32,269 bases of DNA from Chara braunii (taxonomy: Eukaryota > Streptophyta > Charophyceae > Charales > Characeae): contig BFEA01000213.1 in the NCBI GenBank assembly GCA_003427395.1, positions 2,262,184 through 2,294,452 of the forward strand, given 5' to 3'. A program made the position numbers and the translations under genes. Under the pieces are notes generated by a model. It made no database searches, was not told the DNA's origin, and saw only the letters and a program-made list of their open reading frames with translations. This document shows positions 12,009 to 22,109 of the stretch, piece after piece (the stretch's first letter is position 1; every line of letters begins with the position of its first letter).

Positions 12009-13161
12009 TCCATAAGATCTCATTTGAGTTGAATTCCCCTATACCGTGCACTCATATTGCTTCCGTTGACAGTTCACTATAAATCGTATGCTCGCACGTT
12101 CGTTGCTCGATCATGCGTATCAAGTTGTTAGGTTTTTTTTATTACACAAAAGATAAAGCGTCTTTAAATCATAGGGAACCAAATTCGATTACTTATCATC
12201 AATAAACATAAGGTAAAAGCAAGTGCCTATAATAAGTGAAAACATGATTAAAAAAAAAAAACAATCAGCAGCGGGAGACTACCTAAAGTACCCAATCATA
12301 CTCAACAATTATGGTTACCTATAGAATACAACTATGATACATGTTTACCTTCTTAGGCATAAAATATGAAACAACCAATTAAAAAAATGTGATAAGGAAA
12401 ATGAATTAAAAAGTAAAAAAATGACAAAAAAAATAGGGAACAAGAGGCTCCGGAGGGGTAAGGCTCTCTGAAACATAAGTTTGATAACATAATTTTTAAG
12501 ACTTTAATTAGCTACATCAAAAAAAAAAACAAGTTTATTATTTTTATAAAGCTAAACCATGCAAAAAAGTAGAAAGAGTTATCAAAAAACTTTGACCTCT
12601 TTAAGTACTTGAGCCCGACAAAAAACCTTTCATGAAATATCAACATCCTCTGAAGTGACGAGGTGGGTCGTTATTGAACAGTCGTTATTATAAATTATCA
12701 GTGTCCACTTAAAAAAGTACATTTATTATTAATATTTAAAGTTACAAATCGAAAAAATACCCCTAAACCTATGATAAAAAATATTTAAATGCTACTATAG
12801 TATTATCAGTTTCAAAATTCATCAAAAAGTATGTTTGCATACCTTGTAGAATATGGTGAATGGTCAATCATTGTATACGTCATACAGAAGAAGTCTAGTC
12901 TTGTCGAATGCAAATGTTTTTGGTCATTCAGAAAGCAGGTAGAATAGCGGTTTGTACGAACTCAAAAACATATAAGCGTCCATCTAGCTCAAATTTAACA
13001 TTGACAAACATAAAAATTCCCACGACAAATGAAAGTTGAAAGAATCCTTCGTATTTATAAATTATCATTCCAATGTTAATCCAATTCTAAAATTTTCAGT
13101 TTTATTTGATAAGTTTCCGTCTATATATGAGTTTTCCCTTCCAACTACATCTATTCGTTCA
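12009..13161. other. Very AT-rich DNA, no gene seen
   Basis: Poly-A/T-rich sequence with stops in all frames. No tRNA, ORF or clear repeat family noticed. Confidence 0.6.
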
Positions 13162-13336
13162 AGATGGAATGAAAGTCAACACGAGTTTATGAAAATTTTT
13201 AATTAAACTTTCATTCTTCCACAACAAATATCTTCTAATTTTGATTGAATTAACTTATTTATGACTGAAAATCGTTACTTAGAATGACAGTCCTATTAAA
13301 TTTTTTCATGAACTCATCCAGACTTTCATTCCATCT
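13162..13336. mobile_element. Foldback (MITE-like) inverted repeat
   Basis: AGATGGAATGAAAGTC at 13,162 is matched in inverted orientation by GACTTTCATTCCATCT ending at 13,336, and the similarity continues inward for about 58 bp per arm (GAGTTTATGAAAATTTTTAA against the complement of TTTTTTCATGAACTC). The spacer is ~58 bp. The AGATGGAATGAAA end motif recurs alone at ~13,434. The layout fits a small non-autonomous DNA element. Confidence 0.5.
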
Positions 13337-14180
13337 CTAGCATGCAGTTTAAAAAAAACGAGATACCCCATTCTTGGAAGGAAATTTTTAATATAAGACG
13401 AAAAATTTTAAAATTGGAATGCCATTTTTTAAGATGGAATGAAAATTTAAAATTTAGAATGTAATTTTACTATAGAATGATTACTTAATTCCGGAAATTT
13501 TTTCTGTTGAAATGTCTACATATAAATTTATCGAGAGCAATAGTAGAAAACCCTTCCACAATGAAGGTCAAGACCACCAAAAGTTTCGCTGAAGGAAGCA
13601 GTTCATCCATAAATGAGAGATGTATTTCTCGTGCAGTCCACAAACCAAACAAAGATAATTAAAAAATTGACTCTTAGTGGATTGTTATTCTACAGTTGGG
13701 ATGAAGTCATAATGCAATAATTGTTTTTGCATATGGAAGTTTTTAATTGATGTCACATAATTTGTGAAATCAGTCATGAGACCATTTAGATTTACTATAA
13801 TATGAAAAAAAAACTCCCGCTTTTCCTAACATGGTTTAAGATTAAAAAAAATATCAAAGGTAGATGTGTGTAGTCTCTAAAGACGTTTTGTAGAAAAATC
13901 ATTAACCCTTAGAGTCTTCATTTGGATGCCTTTTACTAATGGTTAATAGGTCGTGTCATTTTTGGTGAATTTTTCACTGAAATTGTCACATTTTTTTTTT
14001 TTTTTTTTTTTTGGTCCTTAGCGTACGTGTTTACTGAGTTTCGATGTATTTTTAACCAGTAACAAAAACAGTAAAAAAAAAATTGAATTCGAAACTACTA
14101 TAAATAGTGTTTTATAGGTAGGAAGATTTTCATGCCCGGCCGAGCACCCGGGCGTGACGCCAGGGGTACCTGGGCGTGAA
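13337..14180. other. AT-rich DNA with T run, no gene seen
   Basis: Contains a T(22) tract at 13,991-14,012, and at 14,133-14,178 a GC-rich island with GCCCGG/CCGGGC and a near-palindrome around CCAGGGGTACCTGG. A similar GC-rich block lies at 14,733-14,780. No coding signal. Confidence 0.5.
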
Positions 14181-14403
14181 AAATAAAATAAAGGGGAAAC
14201 TACATGGGAGTTACACAAATTAGTTATAATTGCACTATGGACCAAGATAAAGTTTTGAATTGCAGTTCAGACAATGTATACAACTCAGTTTTCTGGCAAG
14301 GTACATTGCTCGAAGTGCAATTGCAAACTGTATCTTGCCCCGTAGTGCAATTATAACTCGTTTTTGTGACTCTACTAAAGTTATCCCTAAAATATTTTTA
14401 TTT
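14181..14403. mobile_element. Long foldback inverted repeat (~100-bp arms)
   Basis: AGTTATAATTGCACTA at 14,222 has its inverted match TAGTGCAATTATAACT ending at 14,358. Pairing continues inward through CAAGATA and AATTGCA blocks to a 19-bp spacer (14,281-14,299), and outward through GTTACACAAA / TTTTTGTGAC to AAATAAAA at both ends. The arms are roughly 75-80% complementary by eye. Probably a MITE-like element; transcripts could fold into a long hairpin. Confidence 0.6.
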
Positions 14404-14642
14404 ATTATTTGTTTTTTTTTTACTTTTGCGCTCTCCCGAAGGACCCCAAATCCAGGCTCTTTTCTTTTTTGAGAGTTGGGTGTCAAGGAAGGGGAAAGTT
14501 GGGTATAAATTTGTTTTAAAGAGGTTAAGGGGGTCTAATTTTGTTAGTTTCGTTTTCATCTCCAATTCCGTGAGGAATTCTGATATGACCCTCGACCAAA
14601 CGTTATTTGTATTGCAATTCTACACAACATTTTTTTTTTGAA

Positions 14643-14643
14643 A

Positions 14644-14715
<72 letters not shown>
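14643..14715. repeat. (ATT)n microsatellite
   Basis: About 24 perfect trinucleotide units. Poly-Leu or poly-Tyr ORFs crossing it are artefacts of the repeat. Confidence 0.97.
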
Positions 14716-15251
14716 GTTGGGACTGGCCGAAACCCTGCCCGAGGGTCATGCCCGGACGGGCGCCTGGAAAAACGGCCTCGTTTTGTAGTCCTTTTAAGTT
14801 TTTTTTTTATGTTTGTATTATAATAAGTGTGCATTGTTTGTTTGTGAAAATTTCAACAAGATTATTTGTGGTGATGCAAGGAAAAACGTTCAATTTTTGG
14901 CATTCCATTAATTATCGTTCATGGCTTTAGGTTGAGCATACCACAATGAAGGATCAAAAATAAATTTATGTGAGGGGGTTCGGACTTTGAAAGGAACAAA
15001 CCTCCAAGGCCGTTTTTGTCCTCTCTATGGTAATACTAAGATTGAGATCAAATACTTAAAAGCAAGGATCTCCGGAGCATAATTTATCAAGATTAGTCAA
15101 GAACCTAAGTCGTAAGATCCCGATGAGCAACTGCACTACCTACCTCATCATTTTCTGAGTTTGGAAGAGTATTATCAATGTGGAATAGGAAATCAAACAC
15201 ATGATCCTGTTACAGCCGAACCCATTTTTGTCTTTGAGAAGAGGAGGAACG

Positions 15252-15382
15252 TAATAGAGCAAACCATTGCTCCATGATAGCACAGAGTATTGCAAATAAC
15301 CAATCCCTTCAACGAGGTGAGTGCGCTAGAATTTACCAAAAATTATCATTTGGTTTCCACCTTCCCACGAGGTTGTCAGTTT
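15252..15382 (+). repeat. Direct repeat, first copy (spacing ~970 bp)
   Basis: TAATAGAGCAA, then GTGAGTGCGCTA, AATTTACNAAAAATTNTCATT and GGTTTCCACCTTCCCA are shared with 16,222-16,352 at ~80% identity by eye. Each copy is ~131 bp. No coding sense evident; may be remnants of a larger tandem duplication or LTRs. Confidence 0.6.
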
Positions 15383-15773
15383 CACTGTGCTCAACGTGCT
15401 AATTTGCACACTATTAAACGCATCGACTTGGGTGCACACCCAAAGCGGGCCGTGCACGAGGGTCCTACCAACCATGTCATACAGGATGCGGTGTGAAGGT
15501 CGTGAACGTGTGGAGAGCAAAATACCGCTTCGGGCGAGTCCACTAGCTATATCTATCACAACCCTCTGCAACAAAACAGGGTATCACGAGGTACATCATC
15601 CGAAGAAGTTGTCACCATCCTTAGTCGAGCACATCCCTATCAATCTACCAACCCATGTGTGACGACTTTTACACGTCGCGCGAGAGGTGGGCTAACCTTG
15701 AGCCTTACTTTAGTCGTTGCAGCATAGGAAAAACGTGTGGTAATATGCCTAGACTAACTTGGTCACAACTTAT

Positions 15774-15852
15774 TACTTAGGGCGTTGAACTCCTAAGTTG
15801 GTCGTGTTAGCTCTATCGAGCAACCCAAGTGGACATGGGTCAGATGTGACCC
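15774..15852 (+). repeat. 79-bp sequence identical on both sides of an assembly gap (left)
   Basis: The block from TACTTAGGGCGTTGAACTCC to AGATGTGACCC directly before the gap is repeated base for base right after it at 16,008-16,086. The identity and the positions exactly at both gap edges point to a scaffolding overlap rather than two real copies. Confidence 0.9.
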
Positions 15853-16007
15853 NNNNNNNNNNNNNNNNNNNNNNNNNNNNNNNNNNNNNNNNNNNNNNNN
15901 NNNNNNNNNNNNNNNNNNNNNNNNNNNNNNNNNNNNNNNNNNNNNNNNNNNNNNNNNNNNNNNNNNNNNNNNNNNNNNNNNNNNNNNNNNNNNNNNNNNN
16001 NNNNNNN
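15853..16007. other. Assembly gap (155 N)
   Basis: Run of 155 N. Reading frames shown across it are meaningless. Because both flanks are identical, the true gap may be negative, or the region may be a collapsed tandem repeat. Confidence 0.99.
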
Positions 16008-16086
16008 TACTTAGGGCGTTGAACTCCTAAGTTGGTCGTGTTAGCTCTATCGAGCAACCCAAGTGGACATGGGTCAGATGTGACCC
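16008..16086 (+). repeat. 79-bp sequence identical on both sides of an assembly gap (right)
   Basis: Exact copy of 15,774-15,852; see that entry. Confidence 0.9.
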
Positions 16087-16221
16087 CTAACTCTGAGGCT
16101 CGTGATAATCTAAAAAGTCTATACCATAACAAGGAGCCACAAACGCCCCTTGTATATATGACTAAAACCACAATATGAGAATGATCCCCTCGATGTGAGT
16201 TAGGTACTAGCCTTATGTGTC

Positions 16222-16352
16222 TAATAGAGCAACTCATTCCCTTGGAATGATACTAAGTACTTCAAATAACGGATCTCTCTAATGAAGTGAGTGCGCTATA
16301 ATTTACTAAAAATTGTCATTTGGTTTCCACCTTCCCATCAAGTTGTCAATTT
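16222..16352 (+). repeat. Direct repeat, second copy
   Basis: Partner of 15,252-15,382. It is followed by a short (ATT)n tract (16,352-16,371) that the first copy lacks. Confidence 0.6.
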
Positions 16353-16371
16353 ATTATTATTATTATTATTT

Positions 16372-17928
16372 TATCCCCCCTCCTCTTTTCTAAAAATTTT
16401 AATGTCTGTTTTTTATCTTTTTTTTTAAACGCCCAGGTTGTTGTAGAGACAGGGTATCAGGCGCAGGACAACTCTTTAGAATTCAACTACTCGAAGCTCG
16501 GAGTGAGCACACACGAGGTCCTCTGAACCTTTCCTAGATTGAGACCCCTAAGTGCTTACAACCCTAAGTCCTATCGCAAGGCGTATCCCTTCCACACCTA
16601 CTAGCTTGTCACTAAAAGATTGGATTCTGCCTCCACAACTCCTATCTCAACTGGGTGTATTGTGGGCCTATTCTATGCGGCTTTGTCCCTCACTCATTGA
16701 CCAACAGGTCTCTAGTTGATACCCCCTTGGTCGGGAGTATAGGGCCCGTCTCCCTCCTACTAATGTACACTACCCTAATCCTTTTATCCTATGTACTAAT
16801 CGAGAGACAGGCTCAGTACAGTCCTAACCAAGCCATACTTTATCAACATCCCCTTTCAAGTTACTAGTCCCACCTACCCTTTATCCGTGTCCCATGGCCT
16901 ACCCTGGATGGTCCTCAGGCCTTATGACCCTCATGACGAAGGCTATAAGATCACCCCAATGTCGATGCACTGCCTAAAGACGACCATCCAGCTAGGTGGT
17001 CCTAATTCATGAGACAATATTGACTCGCACTTGCTGGTCATCAGGCACACTCTTACTACCTAGGTAGTATTTCTACCTATGGAGATTTCTCACCCACCGA
17101 TGAAGTCTCCACAGGTGGCCTCGACCAATGAACTTATCCCTTATGCAACCCAAATCATTTAATCCTACCTACTAAAAGGTCCCTATACCCCTCCCAACAC
17201 GCTCATCCTAGAGGAGGCAGCCTTACCCTTGTGACTCGAGACGTACACAAGGGGGAACCACCCTTAGACCTAGTACTCTTTGTGCCACCTGCTTTCCCTG
17301 TGAGATTTGTCATCTAGCCGAGAAGCAACCGTGGCACCCAGACACAAGATAGTAGCTCCCATAAGGGGAGGCAGGGAGTTTTAGTCTAGGGATCTCGGGG
17401 CTATCATCGAGGCTCGAGTAGGGTTCAATGGGGATCATCAAGACTTCGTTACGTAGCACCATGATAAACCTTATTATTTTGCAAGTTCTAATCGGGACTG
17501 GCAACCACAAGCGCACACACGCATAACCATGACCTGATACGCTCAAATGCACCCCTATGTCCGTCTGCCCCCCCCTTCCCCCCCTTACCTCCCCCATAAC
17601 AGCAAACCCCGAAAAGCCCTCCCGCAAACCCATCCAAGCATACAACAACCATCGACAAGGATCCCTTAGGCGGTGCACAAACAGTGTTTATATAAACTTA
17701 CCATACGTCGTCCCAAGGGGATGTGCGAATGGCTTAACGCTATGAAAGCGCCTAATGGCGGACATGTGTAAGGCTGAAGAGTTTTACCTGCAACCTCATT
17801 ACACAATAAGCGCTTCAGGTCGGTGCTCAACGTGCTAACTTGAACGCGTTAGCTACCAAATTATCGTTGCTAGTACATGAGTTTTATCAATCGTCTTGAT
17901 GATCGATTCGCATGTTATACGTGAGCGG
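16372..17928. other. Pyrimidine-rich DNA, no gene recognised
   Basis: The plus strand is rich in CCTA/CTCC-type sequence. Open frames here (for example a 122-codon minus-strand frame at 17,310-17,678) have no domain I recognise. GCTAAC and GTTAGC at ~17,836-17,855 form a small hairpin. Probably old repeat DNA, ending at the target of the large LTR element. Confidence 0.5.
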
Positions 17929-18892
17929 TGTCGGTGCGAATACCCTTACAAGGGTATCTGCCCTGTATTTTGCAAGTGACAGGAATTAAGTTGGTCTAAA
18001 GTTAAGCATACCGCGCTAGGCGTGGCTGTGTCTGTAGTTACGTTGACTGGGCGGTTGACTAGAGTAAAGAGTGCGTGGGCGCGCAGGTTTAAGGCGCGCG
18101 TGATTCATCCGCTGATGTTGATTACGAAGCTAGCGCGGGCGCCGGTCTGCTTATTTTTTTTATTTTTTTTTTATTTTTATCTCTAAGTTTTTACTTTTGG
18201 TTACTCTTTATTAGACTAGGATTTAGGGGATATTTCCTCTCGGTGGCTACGTTCGACCGAGTCGAGCGCGCGTGCGGAGAACGACCCCAACAACAGCATC
18301 GGCAACGACGGCGCGACTTCGTACAGTGAGCGGGGTGTCACAGGATGGCGATCGGGGCAGTTATGGCACGGTATGAGCAAGCCGGCGCGGGCACTGGGAG
18401 CCACACAACCGGTTTGTTGGCCCAAAGCGCCGTGCCGCACTGCCTTGTATGCTGCTCTGCAGGCGCTGGTCTCAGGCTTGGGCCTGACCCTATAGATTAC
18501 AGCGTTGGATTTGTGACATGGAGGTACAGGGATCGAGACCGGCGGACGACAGCATGGGAGCAATGGAGCAGCGAGAAGTAGAGGGGTCGAGCATCCCGTG
18601 GGACTATCCCCCTCTTGATTTGTTGGGAGAGTCCGATCGCGGGCCCGCGCCTCGGAACTAAGGGAACTTTGGCAAGGGCCGTGGCCTGTTCTTTTTGGCG
18701 ACGCACCTGTCATTTGGGGGGGGGGGCCATTTTTGCTCTTATATTTATTTTGGTGCCAAGGCTTAAAGTCGGCCGCAAGCCTGAGGGCCTGCCATGCCCG
18801 GTATATCCGTGAACTGCTGGGGCAAAGGTCGCGATGATGGCGCACGAAGGGTGAAACCGAATCNTTTNGAGGCCTGCCTTGAGGTTGTTTAG
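17929..18892 (+). repeat. 5' LTR-like direct repeat (at least 964 bp)
   Basis: Starts at TG 17,929 and matches 31,319-32,269. Near its start is the inverted repeat ATACCCTT-AC-AAGGGTAT. A T-rich block lies at ~18,150-18,210, then a GC-rich part, a G run near 18,715-18,727 and a TATA-like TATATTTA at 18,740-18,747. The repeat may continue past 18,892, because its partner is cut by the window end. A 231-codon frame is open on the opposite strand (18,216-18,911) but is broken in the other copy. Confidence 0.75.
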
Positions 18893-20470
18893 TCTGGCAG
18901 AAGCGCCCCAAGGCTAGTGTGTGGTTTTGTCTCGGGATAATTATCGCGGCCAGGGCAATGCGGAAAANCCAGGGGCTGACCGTACCCTGCGGTTAACTGG
19001 GGGAAGAGAAAAGCGGGGGGGGCGCTTCTGCCTGAACCTACTGTGAAAGGGAGCTAGATACCTACAAAGGAAAATAAGCGGGATGAGCCGGTGAGCTGCN
19101 GAGGCGCGGGTTGCAGATTTTTTTGNNGATCTGTTAGGATTGGGGTGATACAGAGGAGGCTGGNNTGGCCAGCCTGNCCACCNCGTGAGGGTGGCACNCG
19201 TAAGGCTGGNAGTGAACCCGNACCAAGAAGGGGGACGGGTGCGGGCGAAAAGGCTAAGANAAGGGGGGGCGAANGACCTTTGGAAGCGCCGTGAGGCGCC
19301 GACCGCTAGGAAAAGTCCTNNGGGATATCCGTAAAAATTGGAACGANATCGAAAAGATTTGCATCGCCCCTGCGCTAGGGCGGNTGGTATAAATCGGGGG
19401 TAGACNGTTTNCTTTCGGCTGGCTGTTCGGCCTGACTTTCTCACCGCCTCCCGCNGTAGTAGATCTGAGTATAGTGTTGAGCCGCTGTANGATANCGGNT
19501 TGACCCGAACGNNGAGCNGCGACGAGCGGGAGTGGACAGTGGGTAGACTGGAAGAGAGTGGAGGAGTGACTGTGGNGGCGAGCGAGAGAAAGACGGGTCN
19601 GGCATGGCCAGAGAGNANGCGAGGCACTGGCGAGGGTGCGNAGTNGCGCTAANGTGAGGGNTGGGNCGTTTATAGGACAACCTGAGAGTGGGTGAACCTA
19701 GACAGGGGAGTGTGTCGGATNCATGCAGCAAGCATAGTAGAGGGCGGTATNGNGGAGGGGGAAGGAGACGGGGGTAAAGTTTAGCTTGGTCGGTCGCTTC
19801 TCNACCGTTTTCGANAAGGGAAGAANNGAAACCGGGGTTTTGATGATGGGCGNCCCCGAAAACGAAGTCAGTTTTAGAAGAAAGTGAGTAGAATCGAGGT
19901 TAGCTNAGANATGGAGTGCGTCGGGATGGTCGAGGAGAAGAAGAGGAGGGATAGATGAACCTGGCCNGGGTTTCCGCCCGGGTGCATTCNGAGCGATGAA
20001 CGNAGTAGCNGGNTGGGGATNGNGGGTAGAAGACTGAGAAACCCGTNCGAGTCTTAACGAAATCGGGCGGGGAAANAGTCGATTTGGGGGCTTNCTNTCG
20101 NGGCGANCTCGATGGTGAGGTCAGATTAGGGGAGAAGTTAGTAGAAATGGGGATANGAGGGAAAGACAGTGCGTCGGGGCTATGGCGGGAGGTGGAAATG
20201 GCGGAGATGGGTGTTGAGTAGATTACTCGATTCCCAACGGAATCGAGTGGTTTTAGATGCTAGNGGGGGGTTATCTCCTATTGCGAGCNCGATCACNAAG
20301 TCAGTTTTAGCACAAGGTTAGTGAAACGAGAGTNAGTANAAANGGGAACGAGTTGGNAAAGTTCGATGCACCTAGCCACTTTTGCAGACAGATTCATTCA
20401 CCTTTGTGAGCCCCATCAGAATAGATAGCGGGGGTTCACGGAAACGGCGAGCTCGACGCTAAACTCAGAC
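18893..20470 (+). repeat. G-rich degenerate repeats with scattered single N
   Basis: Purine-rich sequence carrying dozens of isolated N, unlike the rest of the window, which suggests ambiguous base calls from a collapsed multi-copy repeat. A loose unit, G-run then GCGANCTCGAT then AAGTCAGTTTTAG, recurs near 19,835, 20,085, 20,270 and 20,430. It may be the rest of the LTR or the start of the internal region. Confidence 0.45.
20225..20248. repeat. Perfect 10-bp hairpin with CAAC loop
   Basis: ACTCGATTCC at 20,225-20,234 pairs completely with GGAATCGAGT at 20,239-20,248 around CAAC. It precedes one copy of the G-rich repeat. Could be a terminator-like or packaging hairpin, or chance. Confidence 0.6.
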
Positions 20471-22109
20471 TTTTAGATTGGTGGCCAGACTTTGCATGCA
20501 GGGGGCAAGAACCGTGCCGGGAAGGAGGGGCGGCTAGGTGCCGATGCACCTAGACATGTCCGAGCGGGAGATGCATTCGGTTTTGCTCGCCCTCCCGGCG
20601 GGACAGTGGGGTCCGACACGAGGGGTTGGAGGCTTACTTACTGCGGTTGCGGACACCTCGTCCGTCGCGATGATGGGGCTTTGGGTGTTCGCACGAAGGT
20701 GATTTGGGGGTTCTAACCCCGGGGGAGTATGAGTCGGAGGTCAGTTTGGTTAGTGGTAAGCTAACAACTTGGGAGATAGAGAGGAAAAGGGGAATACTCA
20801 CCTGAAAATTGGCGGCGCCGGGGGAGTTGAGGAGCAGGCTGTGTGGGGTGAGCTGAGAAGCCCAGCTACAGGCTGAACTATAGAGGTTGACAGCGAGCAC
20901 AGACAGGAGGCTCCGCCCGAACACCGAGTTGTCCAGCTCGGTACAAAGGGGGGGCGGGGCTGCTCGTCAGCTACAGCCTGCGTTTCGTGGTCATGATCGT
21001 GTTGTGCGCTCTGCCGTGCCTCTAGCGGAGTAAGCGGGGCTCTCGCTTACCTTGTTGACGTGTTTACTGTGGGTCGTTGTGCACCGTCGCTGTTACTGCT
21101 GCTCTATACCGTTGTGTGCTGCAGGGTGTGCACAGGCTATCACTGCGGATGGCCCACGAACTGCTATTGTTGACTGGGAGCAAGCGGCAGTAGACTGTTG
21201 GGGCAGTAGAACGGTTGCTCCTAGCTGCATGCGGCGATTATATTCGCTGGCCGGGTGCGAACAGCGCCCGCTACCGATTGACTATATGTAGACCATAGGC
21301 GTGGGCCGCTATTGTTGGATGCGTGTTGTTGACCATCGTTGGGTACTGCTGCTGCACCAATGGACTGTGTGCGGGCTGCAGCGGCGGCCAGCTACTGTTG
21401 TTGCTACTGATCGCCGCCAAATACTGTTGGTGCATTCTGAGATTGTTACAGGCTGTGGAGCCGCGGAGGCTGAACAAAGTAGGGGGTTAGTGGTGCGTAC
21501 TAAGAGATCGTCAGGGGAATAGTCGTGGCAGTTGAGCCCGGCGGGTGACTCCGGGTTAACCAAGCGGTTACATTGGCTGCCATTGCGGGGCCCTCAGGCG
21601 CATCAAGGAATCAAGGCCCTCTAATCCGAGTCTGAGTGCACCCCCCCTGTATATCTGAGAGACTTAATGCATCTTCTTCTGCCTCTCTCGCTCTCAGTCT
21701 AGTCTATTGGTTACGAGAGGAAGGCGGTAGGTGGGATTGCAACCCGTAGGACCGCGTCAAGACTCTGTGGGGAGTCATCCCACCGATTGTCGGAGCTCTG
21801 CCGGGACTCAAGAGGAGTCCTGGAGGCAGGGAACTGAGTGGTAATTCCTTGACTCCCTCTATAAACCCAGCTATAACCCCTATCTGTACATCTTCCTATG
21901 ATTTGATTGAGCGTATTGCGTGATTCCTGTACCTTAATTTTTGTTACACTTTCAAAACATAAGTCAGCCTGAAATAAACGAATGAGTGTGCAATTTCAGC
22001 TTCAGACTTCGTTTGGTTGCCTGAAAGCTCATTGTGAACAAAAGGGATTGCATCTGGGGGAAGACTGGGAGGAAGGCAGTATTGTATGCAGAATGATTGG
22101 GTCGTTGAG
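20471..22109. other. Internal region of the element, no gene recognised
   Basis: Short open frames only. The 21,050-21,480 part is rich in CTG/TTG triplets with loosely repeated GCTATTGTTG-type blocks. At ~22,000-22,027, TTCAG and CTGAA flank a TTGGTTGCC-like interior that may be a decayed member of the hairpin array that follows. Confidence 0.45.

Noticed and set aside
14607-14930. Poly-Leu and poly-Tyr ORFs
   Set aside because: Translations of the (ATT)n microsatellite.
15773-16237. 154-codon minus-strand ORF
   Set aside because: It crosses 155 N and repeats the same peptide on both sides because of the duplicated gap flanks.
17310-17678. 122-codon minus-strand ORF
   Set aside because: No domain features and no homologous partner; probably chance in pyrimidine-rich DNA.
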